From: Accumulibacter sp031732815
GTDB taxonomy: Bacteria > Pseudomonadota > Gammaproteobacteria > Burkholderiales > Rhodocyclaceae
NCBI RefSeq assembly: GCF_031732815.1
Contig: NZ_JAVMKF010000303.1
Coordinates: forward strand, 1 to 64,000
Length of the DNA: 64,000 nt
Direction: 5' to 3'
The translations under genes and the position numbers were made by a program. The first letter of the stretch is position 1. Each line of letters opens with the position of its first letter. Under the pieces are notes generated by a model. The model saw only the letters and a list, made by a program, of their open reading frames with translations. It was not told the DNA's origin and searched no databases. Below are positions 17,408-25,247 of the stretch, piece after piece.

Positions 17408-18004
17408 ATGAGCAATGAAAGCAAGGTGGACGGCGGAAGGCGGCGGCTGGTTGTCGCGACTGCCGCGGTCGGCGGGGTGGGGGCGCTGGCGGCGCTCGTA
17501 CCCTTCCTGTCCAGTATGCTGCCGTCGGAGCGGGCCAAGGCAGCCGGAGCGCCGGTCGAAGTCGAGATCGGCAATCTCGAACCAGGCCAGATGATGACCG
17601 TCGAGTGGCGCGGCAAGCCGGTCTGGATCATCCGGCGGACCCCCGAGATGTTGGAATCGCTGTCCAAGCTGGCCGACGCGGTGGCCGATCCGAAGTCGGA
17701 AAAGAAAATGCAGCCGGACTACTGCACCAACGAAGCACGTTCGATCAAGCCGGAAGTCCTGGTCGCCGTCGGCATTTGCACGCACCTTGGCTGCTCCCCT
17801 TCGTCCAAGTTCAAGAAGGGTGCCGAAGAGGGTATGGACGCAGCCTGGCTCGGTGGTTTCCTCTGTCCCTGTCATGGCTCGACCTTCGATTTTGCCGGCC
17901 GCGTTTTCAAGAGCAAGCCGGCGCCCGATAACCTCGAGGTGCCACCGCACATGTATCTGTCGGAGACGCGAATCCTCATTGGCGAAGACAAGAAGGGAGC
18001 TTGA
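17408..18004 (+). CDS. petA: Ubiquinol-cytochrome c reductase iron-sulfur (Rieske) subunit
   Basis: This 198-residue Rieske protein of the bc1 complex has an N-terminal twin-arginine-like anchor (GGRRRLVVATAAVGG, then a hydrophobic helix to about 37). The 2Fe-2S ligands are in CTHLGC (124-129) and CPCHGS (153-158). It accepts an electron from ubiquinol and passes it to cytochrome c1. ATG 17408 is chosen for AGGGA at 17395-17399; a GTG six codons upstream is less likely. First gene of petABC. Confidence 0.96.
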   Translation: MSNESKVDGGRRRLVVATAAVGGVGALAALVPFLSSMLPSERAKAAGAPVEVEIGNLEPGQMMTVEWRGKPVWIIRRTPEMLESLSKLADAVADPKSEKKMQPDYCTNEARSIKPEVLVAVGICTHLGCSPSSKFKKGAEEGMDAAWLGGFLCPCHGSTFDFAGRVFKSKPAPDNLEVPPHMYLSETRILIGEDKKGA

Positions 18005-18007
18005 GCC

Positions 18008-19327
18008 ATGGCGGCGAACACCAATTTCGAAAAGTACAAGTCGGACGGATCGCTGCAGGGCAACCTGCTCGAGTGGTTCGACGCGCGCTTTCCGGCAACC
18101 TCGATGTGGCGCGGCCATCTGTCCGAGTACTACGCGCCGAAGAACTTCAACTTCTGGTACTTCTTCGGCTCGCTCGCCATGCTGGTGCTGGTGATCCAGA
18201 TCGTCACCGGGATTTTCCTGGTCATGCATTACAAGCCAGACGCCTCGCTCAACGAGAATGGCATCCCGGTTGCCTTCGCCAGTGTCGAGTACATCATGCG
18301 CGACGTTCCCTGGGGTTGGTTGATTCGCTACATGCACTCGACCGGCGCGTCAGCCTTCTTCGTCGTCGTCTACCTGCACATGTTCCGCGGCATGCTGTAC
18401 GGCTCGTACCGCCAGCCGCGCGAACTGATCTGGATCTTCGGCACACTGATCTTCCTTTGCCTGATGGCCGAAGCCTTCATGGGCTATCTCCTGCCCTGGG
18501 GACAGATGTCATTCTGGGGCGCGCAGGTGATCGTCAATCTGTTTTCCGCCATTCCGCTGATCGGTGAGCCGCTGTCGATCTGGATTCGCGGTGACTTCGT
18601 CGTCGGCGATGCCACGCTCAACCGCTTCTTCTCGTTCCATGTCATCGCTGTGCCGCTCGTCCTCCTTGGTCTGGTTGCGGCACACATCCTGGCGTTGCAC
18701 GAAGTCGGCTCGAACAACCCGGACGGCGTCGAGATCAAGAAGCGCAAGGATGTCCACGGGGTGCCGCTTGATGGTATCCCGTTCCACCCGTATTACTCGG
18801 TGAAGGACATTGTCGGCGTGATCGTTTTCCTGATGGTCTTTTCGATCATCGTCTTCTTTGCGCCGGAAGGCGGCGGGTATTTTCTCGAATACAACAACTT
18901 CATCCCGGCGGATCCCTTGAAGACGCCGCCGCACATCGCGCCAGTATGGTATTTCACTCCCTACTACTCGCTGCTCCGAGCGATGGTCTGGCCGCTGTTC
19001 GGGATCGACGCGAAGTTCTGGGGTGTCGTGCTGATGGGTGGCGGGGTCGTCATTCTGGCCTTCCTTCCCTGGCTTGACCGTAGCCCGGTAAAGTCGATCC
19101 GTTACCGCGGCCCGATCTTCAAGACGCTGTTGACCCTGTTCGTGATTGCCTTCCTGCTGCTCGGTTTCCTCGGCACGCAGCCGCCGTCGTACGCGTTCTT
19201 CGGGGTGATTCCAAGTGCTCCGGTAGCGCAGGTGCTGACCGCCTATTACTTCCTCTTCTTCCTGACCATGCCCTGGTGGTCGAAGATCGACAAGTACAAG
19301 CCGGAACCCGATCGCGTGACGATGTAA
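18008..19327 (+). CDS. petB: Ubiquinol-cytochrome c reductase cytochrome b subunit
   Basis: This 439-residue membrane subunit carries haems bL and bH and the quinone sites. The N-terminal half has FFGSLAMLVLVIQIVTGIFL, the haem-ligand helices (MHSTGASAFFVVVYLHMFRG, and the one around SFHVIAVPLVLLGLVAAHI) and the Qo-site-type motif at APVWYFTPYYSLLRA. The long C-terminal region with further helices is normal for proteobacterial cytochrome b. It starts 3 bases after petA with GGGAG at 17995-17999. Confidence 0.97.
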   Translation: MAANTNFEKYKSDGSLQGNLLEWFDARFPATSMWRGHLSEYYAPKNFNFWYFFGSLAMLVLVIQIVTGIFLVMHYKPDASLNENGIPVAFASVEYIMRDVPWGWLIRYMHSTGASAFFVVVYLHMFRGMLYGSYRQPRELIWIFGTLIFLCLMAEAFMGYLLPWGQMSFWGAQVIVNLFSAIPLIGEPLSIWIRGDFVVGDATLNRFFSFHVIAVPLVLLGLVAAHILALHEVGSNNPDGVEIKKRKDVHGVPLDGIPFHPYYSVKDIVGVIVFLMVFSIIVFFAPEGGGYFLEYNNFIPADPLKTPPHIAPVWYFTPYYSLLRAMVWPLFGIDAKFWGVVLMGGGVVILAFLPWLDRSPVKSIRYRGPIFKTLLTLFVIAFLLLGFLGTQPPSYAFFGVIPSAPVAQVLTAYYFLFFLTMPWWSKIDKYKPEPDRVTM

Positions 19328-19339
19328 AGGAATGCAAAA

Positions 19340-20050
19340 ATGAAAAAGCTACTTACGGCGTTGCTCCTTGCTCCGGCGCTTGCCTTGGCCAGCGGTGCCA
19401 CGCTGCATCTCGACAAGGCGCCCGATGTGCAGGGCGATAAGGCTGCACTGCAGAGCGGAGCGAAGACCTTCATCAATTACTGCATGAACTGTCACGGGCT
19501 CAGCTACGCTCGCTACAACCGTCTGACCGAGCTGGGCCTGAGCGAGCAGCAAGTGAAGGACAATCTGCTGTTCACTGCCGAGAAGATCGGCGAGCCGATG
19601 CGTGTTGCCGCCCGCCCGGTGGAGCAGAAGCAGTGGTTCGGCGCGGCACCGCCCGACCTTTCGCTGATTGCCCGCTCGCGTGCTTCAGAAGCGGGCAGCG
19701 GTGCTGATTGGCTCTATACCTATCTGCGTTCCTTCTATCGCGATGACAAGCGCCCGACCGGCTGGAACAACACTGTCTTCGAGAACGTTGGGATGCCGCA
19801 TGTGCTCTGGGAGACGCAGGGGCAGCAGATCCTGAACAAGGACCACAAGCTGGAACTCGCGGTGCCGGGCAAGCTGTCGGCGGCTGAGTACGACAAGCAG
19901 GTCGCCGAGTTGGTCGGCTTCCTGGTCTGGGTGGCCGAGCCCGGAGCTGCCTTCCGCAAGCAACTCGGCATCGGCGTTCTCGGCTTTCTCGTCGTGCTCT
20001 TCGCCGTTGCCTATCCAATGAAGAAGGCGTATTGGAAAGACGTAAAGTAA
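19340..20050 (+). CDS. petC: Ubiquinol-cytochrome c reductase cytochrome c1 subunit
   Basis: This 236-residue haem protein has a signal peptide (about 1-18), a CMNCH haem site at 48-52, and one C-terminal membrane helix (LGIGVLGFLVVLFAVAYPM) that anchors the periplasmic domain. It passes electrons from the Rieske subunit to soluble cytochromes such as the c4 encoded at 10.9 kb. Third gene of petABC, followed by a large stem-loop. Confidence 0.96.
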   Translation: MKKLLTALLLAPALALASGATLHLDKAPDVQGDKAALQSGAKTFINYCMNCHGLSYARYNRLTELGLSEQQVKDNLLFTAEKIGEPMRVAARPVEQKQWFGAAPPDLSLIARSRASEAGSGADWLYTYLRSFYRDDKRPTGWNNTVFENVGMPHVLWETQGQQILNKDHKLELAVPGKLSAAEYDKQVAELVGFLVWVAEPGAAFRKQLGIGVLGFLVVLFAVAYPMKKAYWKDVK

Positions 20051-20079
20051 GCGGCGCGTGAGCGCCCGATTACACGCCG

Positions 20080-20130
20080 CGGCATCGCCGGCGAGGGGGC
20101 AGTGACGCCCCCGTAGCCGTGGCGATGCCG
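20080..20130. terminator. Large stem-loop between petC and sspA
   Basis: CGGCATCGCC (20080-20089) and GGCGATGCCG (20121-20130) are perfect 10-bp arms. Inside them GGGGGC (20095-20100) pairs with GCCCCC (20107-20112) around AGTGAC. The tail ATTCGTTTCT is only weakly T-rich. It may be an attenuating terminator or a 3' stabiliser that sets different petABC and sspA levels. Confidence 0.55.
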
Positions 20131-20153
20131 ATTCGTTTCTGAGGGGAATGATC

Positions 20154-20750
20154 ATGATGAATCTTTATTCGGGAACCACCTGCCCATTCAGTCACCGCTG
20201 CCGTATCGTGCTGTACGAGAAAGGGATGGATTTCCAGGTAATCGACGTCGACCTGTTTGCCAAACCGGAAGACAATGCCATCATCAACCCCTACGGTCGT
20301 GTTCCTGTACTCGTCGAGCGGGATCTCATCCTTTATGAGCCGAACATCATCAACGAGTATATCGACGAGCGTTTTCCCCATCCGCAGTTGATGCCGGCTG
20401 ATCCGATCATGCGCGCGCGCGCACGACAGTTGCTTATTACGATGGAGCGCGAGGTGTTCTTTTACATCGAAGCGCTGGAAAAGAATGGCAAGGCGGCTGA
20501 CAAGTCGCGCCAGCAAATCCGTGATCGGCTGACCGAGATGGCGCCTGTTTTCGTCAAACAGAAGCACATGTTGGGCGAGGACTTTTCCATGCTCGACGTG
20601 GCCATCGCGCCGCTCCTCTGGCGGCTCGACCACTACGGCATCGAGTTGCCGAGAACTGCTGCGCCGCTGATGAAATACGGCGAGCGAATTTTCAGCCGGC
20701 AGGGCTTTATCGACGCGCTCACGCCGTCGGAAAAGGCCATGCGCAAGTAG
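20154..20750 (+). CDS. sspA: Stringent starvation protein A (GST-fold)
   Basis: This 198-residue protein has a glutathione-S-transferase fold: N-terminal thioredoxin-like part (YSGTTCPFSHRCRIVLYEKG) and helical C-terminal part. SspA binds RNA polymerase and modulates transcription under starvation. The GAGGGG at 20141-20146 best serves ATG 20154; ATG 20148 is too close and ATG 20157 is an alternative. The gene order petABC-sspA-sspB is common in betaproteobacteria. Confidence 0.93.
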   Translation: MMNLYSGTTCPFSHRCRIVLYEKGMDFQVIDVDLFAKPEDNAIINPYGRVPVLVERDLILYEPNIINEYIDERFPHPQLMPADPIMRARARQLLITMEREVFFYIEALEKNGKAADKSRQQIRDRLTEMAPVFVKQKHMLGEDFSMLDVAIAPLLWRLDHYGIELPRTAAPLMKYGERIFSRQGFIDALTPSEKAMRK

Positions 20751-20827
20751 CGCGCTGTCGCGCCTTGTCGCAGGCTGCCGCGTGCGTCTTGCCGGGGCGC
20801 AGCCTGCCGCCAGATTGCGGAGATTCC

Positions 20828-21259
20828 ATGGAACTGCCGTCTACCAAGCCCTACCTGATTCGCGCCATTCACCAGTGGTGTTGCGACAACGGCTTCACGC
20901 CGTACTTGGCGGTCGCCGTCGATGCGCGGACGCGCGTTCCGCCCGAGCATGTCCGCGATGGGCAGATCGTCCTCAATATCGGCTACGAAGCAACGGCCCA
21001 CCTCAGTCTGAGCAATGAGGGGATCAGCTTCCAGGCCCGGTTTGGCGGGATGGCGCGCGAGATCGCCATTCCGGTGGGCAATGTGGCAGCGATCTATGCG
21101 CGCGAAAACGGTGCCGGAATGGCTTTCGAGCCGGAGCTGGCAGCGCCCGAGGAAGCGGCGGCGGACGGCTGCGCCGATTACCTGCCGGCGGCTGACGAGC
21201 CCGATCCGACGACGCCTTCGCCGACAGCGGGTCGGCCGCGACTGCAGCGCGTCAAGTGA
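20828..21259 (+). CDS. sspB: ClpXP protease specificity-enhancing factor SspB
   Basis: This 143-residue adaptor delivers ssrA-tagged peptides to ClpXP. The N-terminal domain is conserved (STKPYLIRAIHQWC, FTPYLAVAVDARTRVP, GQIVLNIGYEATAHL, FQARFGG). An acidic, Pro-rich flexible tail follows and ends in basic RPRLQRVK, resembling the ClpX-binding tail. ATG 20828 follows GGAGA at 20819-20823. It lies 77 bases after sspA. Confidence 0.93.
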   Translation: MELPSTKPYLIRAIHQWCCDNGFTPYLAVAVDARTRVPPEHVRDGQIVLNIGYEATAHLSLSNEGISFQARFGGMAREIAIPVGNVAAIYARENGAGMAFEPELAAPEEAAADGCADYLPAADEPDPTTPSPTAGRPRLQRVK

Positions 21260-21369
21260 TCGAGCGCAGGAGGGCCAGGTGAGGAAGCCGGGCCCGGCTG
21301 GTCGGAGACAACGCAGCGACCTGGCGCGCGGCTGATCACCGCTACGCAAGGGTTCAGCGTCGCCGAGCG

Positions 21370-22716
21370 CTAGAGCCGACTGGCGGGTGACGGGGAAAGC
21401 GTGTCGTGCTCCTGCCGGTACTCGGCGGCTCGCGCATGCGCTGCCAGGCCTTCGCCGTAGGCAAGCGTTGCCGCGATATCCCCCAGGGCGTGTGCTGCGC
21501 GCTGCGAAACGCGGATCAGGCTGCTTCGCTTCTGAAAATCGTACACCCCCAGCGGCGAGGAAAAGCGCGCGCTACCCGAGGTCGGCAGGACATGGTTCGG
21601 GCCAGCACAGTAGTCGCCGAGCGACTCGGAGGTGAACGGGCCGATGAAGATCGCACCCGCATGATGGATGTGGGTCAGCCAGTCTTCCGCATTCGCCAGG
21701 GAGAGTTCCAGATGCTCGGGGGCGATCCGGTTGGCGATCCGGCAAGCTTCGGCAAGGTCGCGTACGAGAATCAATGCGCCTCTCTTCTCCAGTGCCGCCC
21801 GGATAATCTGCTGACGCGGCATCGTTGGCAGCAGCCGGTTGAGCGCCTCGGCGACCCGGTCGAGGTGCTCCGCGTTCGGTGAAATGAGGATGCTCTGCGC
21901 CAGTTCGTCGTGTTCCGCCTGCGAGAAAAGATCCATGGCGAGCCAGTCGGGACTGGTCAGGCCGTCAGAAATGATCAGGATCTCGGACGGTCCGGCCAGC
22001 ATGTCGATGCCGACGATACCGAAAACGCGGCGCTTGGCGGCGGCGACGTAAGCGTTGCCCGGGCCGACGATCTTGTCGACCTTGGGAACGGTCTTCGTGC
22101 CATAGGCGAGTGCGGCGACCGCCTGGGCGCCGCCTAGCGTGAACACACGATCGACGCCGGCGAGAGCCGCCGCGGCGAGCACCAGGGGATTGCGCTCGCC
22201 GTCCGGTGTCGGGACGACCATGATCAGTTCCGCGACCCCGGCGACGCGCGCCGGGATCGCGTTCATCAGCACCGACGACGGGTATGACGCCTTGCCGCCA
22301 GGTACGTAGAGCCCGACGCGCTCGAGTGGGGTGACCTTCTGGCCGAGCAAGGTTCCGCGCAGCGGCCCGTCGTGTTCCTCGTACTGCCAACTCTGCAGCG
22401 CCTGCCGCTGATGATAGCTCCGTATGCGCTCGGCCGCTGCGGTCAGTGCCGCGCGCTGTTTCTCGGGCAGACTTGCCAGTGCCTGCTGGAGTTCGTCCGG
22501 AGCAAGTTCGAGTTCGCTTGCCGAGTGGATGGCAATGCGGTCGAAGCGGTGGGTGTACTCGAGCAGCGCAGCATCGCCCCGTTGCCTGACATCGGCAAGG
22601 ATTGCCGCAACCGTTGCCTCGACCGTTGCGTCCTGTGCCGATTCGAAAGCCAGCAGGGCGTCGAGGCGTTGTGCGAAATCGCCGTCGGAGGTCGCCAGGC
22701 GTCGGATCGCGATCAT
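21370..22716 (-). CDS. hisD: Histidinol dehydrogenase
   Basis: This enzyme catalyses the last two steps of histidine synthesis, histidinol to histidine with two NAD. The 448-residue protein shows ERVGLYVPGGKASYPSSVLM, VDKIVGPGNAYVAAAKR, AGPSEILII, the zinc/catalytic regions SQAEHDELAQ and the C-terminal GDYCAGPNHVLPTSG. Its ATG overlaps the hisG stop by four bases on the minus strand, so the two are translationally coupled. Confidence 0.97.
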   Translation of the reverse strand: MIAIRRLATSDGDFAQRLDALLAFESAQDATVEATVAAILADVRQRGDAALLEYTHRFDRIAIHSASELELAPDELQQALASLPEKQRAALTAAAERIRSYHQRQALQSWQYEEHDGPLRGTLLGQKVTPLERVGLYVPGGKASYPSSVLMNAIPARVAGVAELIMVVPTPDGERNPLVLAAAALAGVDRVFTLGGAQAVAALAYGTKTVPKVDKIVGPGNAYVAAAKRRVFGIVGIDMLAGPSEILIISDGLTSPDWLAMDLFSQAEHDELAQSILISPNAEHLDRVAEALNRLLPTMPRQQIIRAALEKRGALILVRDLAEACRIANRIAPEHLELSLANAEDWLTHIHHAGAIFIGPFTSESLGDYCAGPNHVLPTSGSARFSSPLGVYDFQKRSSLIRVSQRAAHALGDIAATLAYGEGLAAHARAAEYRQEHDTLSPSPASRL

Positions 22717-23357
22717 CGCTCAACCACGCTGGCGAGCGCAGCGAGAATCGGCACCAGGCGTTCCCGCTTGAGCTTCAGCGCTGCCTGGTTCACGATCAGA
22801 CGCGAGGAGATATCCATGATGTGTTCAACTGCCACGAGATTGTTTGCCTTCAATGTGCTCCCGGTAGACACCAGGTCGACGATGGCGTCGGCAAGGCCGG
22901 CGAGCGGTGCCAGTTCCATCGAGCCATAGAGCTTGATCAGGTCGACATGAACTCCCTTGGCGGCAAAATGTTCGCGCGCAATATTGACATACTTGCTCGC
23001 CACCCTGAGCCGGGCGCCCTGGCGAACCGCCGTCTGGTAATCGAAGCCAAGGGGTGCGGCAACCATCATCCGGCAGCGTGCGATGCGCAGGTCGATCGGC
23101 TGGTAAAGACCTTCGCTGCCGTGCTCGAGCAGGACGTCCCTGCCGGCGACGCCGAGGTCGGCCGCGCCGTACTGGACGTAGGTCGGCGCGTCGCTCGCGC
23201 GGACAATGACGACCCGGACGTCAGCAACATTCGTCGGAATGATCAGGCGTCGCGAAGTCTCGGGGTCCTCGCACGGCACGATGCCGGCACTGGCCAACAG
23301 GGGCAGCGTTTCGGCGAAGATGCGCCCCTTCGAGAGGGCGATGGTGATCCCATTCAC
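22713..23357 (-). CDS. hisG: ATP phosphoribosyltransferase, short form
   Basis: This catalyses the first step of histidine synthesis. From GTG 23357 the protein is 214 residues, starting VNGITIALSKGRIFAETLPLL; this matches the short HisG that needs HisZ as regulatory partner (not in this window). Other motifs are YGAADLGVAGRDVL and the PRPP-binding VDLVSTGSTLKANNL. The frame stays open upstream to 23561, but that extension is unlike the family. First gene of hisG-hisD here. Confidence 0.93.
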   Translation of the reverse strand: MNGITIALSKGRIFAETLPLLASAGIVPCEDPETSRRLIIPTNVADVRVVIVRASDAPTYVQYGAADLGVAGRDVLLEHGSEGLYQPIDLRIARCRMMVAAPLGFDYQTAVRQGARLRVASKYVNIAREHFAAKGVHVDLIKLYGSMELAPLAGLADAIVDLVSTGSTLKANNLVAVEHIMDISSRLIVNQAALKLKRERLVPILAALASVVER

Positions 23358-23677
23358 GACGGCGTTCCGGACGGAAAACCGACATTCTAGCCTAAGCGAC
23401 CGTCGCTTCGTGCCGGCGTGGCACAGCGCAGCCGCTCGATACTGGCGGCCGGCTGCCACGTTGCGCCTTTTGTGCATGCAAACCAGTCGGTTTCGCCGGC
23501 AAATAGCGTATGATTCGCCCGCGGCACGATAAGCGGGGCCAATTTGGTCCAGAAAAAGCAAGAAGCATGTTCGACGACCCGCTCGCTGTGGGATGCGGCG
23601 GCGTGCGTCGGCAAGCGGCGGTCATGGGCGGCACACCGTTTTTCGCCGGCTGTGCATAGGAGAGAGGAGGGGTTTCA
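23358..23677. other. Divergent intergenic region hisG / CNNM gene
   Basis: This 320-base non-coding stretch holds the divergent start signals. On the plus strand a possible -10 TATGAT lies at 23509-23514 without a good -35. An 8-bp palindrome TGCATGCA sits near 23473. No gene or structured RNA is recognised. Confidence 0.4.
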
Positions 23678-25192
23678 ATGGAACAAGCGACACTGTATTT
23701 CAACCTCGTGTTGATTCTGGTTTTCGTCGCCGGCAACGCCTTTTTCGTCGGTTCGGAGATTGCCATTTCGTCAGCCCGGCGCAGCCGGATCAGGCAACTT
23801 GCCGAGGACGGCGACAAGCGCGCCGCGCGGGTCGAGATGTTGCACAACGAACCCGAACGTTTCTATTCGGTGACGCAGGTGGGCATTACCCTGGTCTCGC
23901 TCGGTCTCGGTGCGGTTGGCATGGAAACGATCAGTAATCTGACCGATTCGAGCTTCGTCAAGCTGTTTTCGCTGTTCGGCAATAGCGAAGCGCTGATCAA
24001 GGCGGCGCATACGGTGTCGTACGTCTTCGCTTTTGTCGTCATCTCCTTCCTGCATGTCGTTGCCGGCGAACTCGCGCCGAAGGTGTTGGCTTTTCACAAG
24101 GCCGAACAACTGAGCATGGCGGTCGGCTGGAGCATCAACATCCTCTATCTGACCTTCCGGCCACTGATCTACGTCATGAAGCTGTCATCGAATGCACTGC
24201 TCTGGGTTTTCGGGCAAAGAGATCTCGGCGGCGGGCACGGCGAAAGCCACTTCACGATGTCGGTCGAAGAGATTCGCATGATCCTCTCGGCCAGCGAGAA
24301 GGACGGCACGCTGGCCCGCGAGGAAACCGAAATGATCCGCGGTGTCTTCAAGCTCGACGAACATACCGTGCGCGAGGCGATGATTCCGCGTACCGAGATT
24401 CGGGCGCTGGCGCAGGAAGAGACGCTGGCCACCGCGCTGCGTTACTTCCGTGACATGCCACACGCGCGCTTCCCGGTTTACGACAAGAGCCTGGACCGGA
24501 TCACCGGGGTGGTCGCGATCAAGGAACTGCTCACAGTGATGGCGGAAAGCAGCGGCGATACGCTTGAGGACGTCAGCCGCAAGCCGGTCAGCGACTTCGC
24601 CCAGGCGCCGTACATCGTGCCCAACAGCAAACTGCTGAGCGACCTCTTGAAGGACTTCAAGCGCACACGTCAGCAGATGGCGGTGGTCATCGACGAGTAT
24701 GGCGGGACGGAAGGCATCATCACGCTCGAGGACATTCTCGAAGAGATCGTCGGCGAATACGAGGATGAGTTCACTCGTCAGGCGCGGCGTGTGAAAAAGC
24801 TGGTCGGCAGCCAGTACGAGATCGACGCCTCGATGCGCGTTTCCGACCTTGAAACCCTGCTCGACTTCCCGTTCCCGAAGGACGACGATTACGTCACTTT
24901 GGCCGGCCTCTTCTACAAGAAGCTGGGCAGCGTACCGCGCGTCGGCGACTCGGTCATGCTCGAGGGCGCGCGGCTGACCGTCATCGAAATGGACAACCAC
25001 CGGATCACGTTGTTGAAGTTCGAAGACACCGCGATTGGTGACGACGGCGTCGTTCGCCTGGTCGACAACTCTTCTGCTGCCGATCCGGCGGCGCTGGAAG
25101 CTGTCGCGCGGCCGGCCGAAGGGACTGCGTCGGCGGCGGGGGATTCAGCGGTCCTCGGCCAAGCCCCGCACGAGAGCGGTGAGCAGCGGTGA
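23678..25192 (+). CDS. CNNM/CorC-HlyC family membrane protein with CBS pair
   Basis: This 504-residue protein has an N-terminal DUF21/CNNM transmembrane domain (about 1-200, including NAFFVGSEIAISSARRSR), then a CBS pair (about 215-345, MIPRTEIRALAQEETL and DEYGGTEGIITLEDILEEIVGE) and a C-terminal CorC_HlyC domain (about 360-440). An Ala-rich tail follows. Such proteins are linked to Mg2+/Co2+ efflux; older annotations call them hemolysins. AGGAGG at 23665-23670 supports ATG 23678. It converges on the decarboxylase. Confidence 0.9.
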   Translation: MEQATLYFNLVLILVFVAGNAFFVGSEIAISSARRSRIRQLAEDGDKRAARVEMLHNEPERFYSVTQVGITLVSLGLGAVGMETISNLTDSSFVKLFSLFGNSEALIKAAHTVSYVFAFVVISFLHVVAGELAPKVLAFHKAEQLSMAVGWSINILYLTFRPLIYVMKLSSNALLWVFGQRDLGGGHGESHFTMSVEEIRMILSASEKDGTLAREETEMIRGVFKLDEHTVREAMIPRTEIRALAQEETLATALRYFRDMPHARFPVYDKSLDRITGVVAIKELLTVMAESSGDTLEDVSRKPVSDFAQAPYIVPNSKLLSDLLKDFKRTRQQMAVVIDEYGGTEGIITLEDILEEIVGEYEDEFTRQARRVKKLVGSQYEIDASMRVSDLETLLDFPFPKDDDYVTLAGLFYKKLGSVPRVGDSVMLEGARLTVIEMDNHRITLLKFEDTAIGDDGVVRLVDNSSAADPAALEAVARPAEGTASAAGDSAVLGQAPHESGEQR

Positions 25193-25247
25193 GCGAGTCG
25201 CCCGCGCGGTTGCGGCGCTGAGGGGCTGCGACAGGCTGAGGCCAGCC

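Noticed and set aside
21286..21299. 14-bp palindrome AGCCGGGCCCGGCT between sspB and hisD
   Set aside because: No loop and no T-run; common by chance in DNA this GC-rich.
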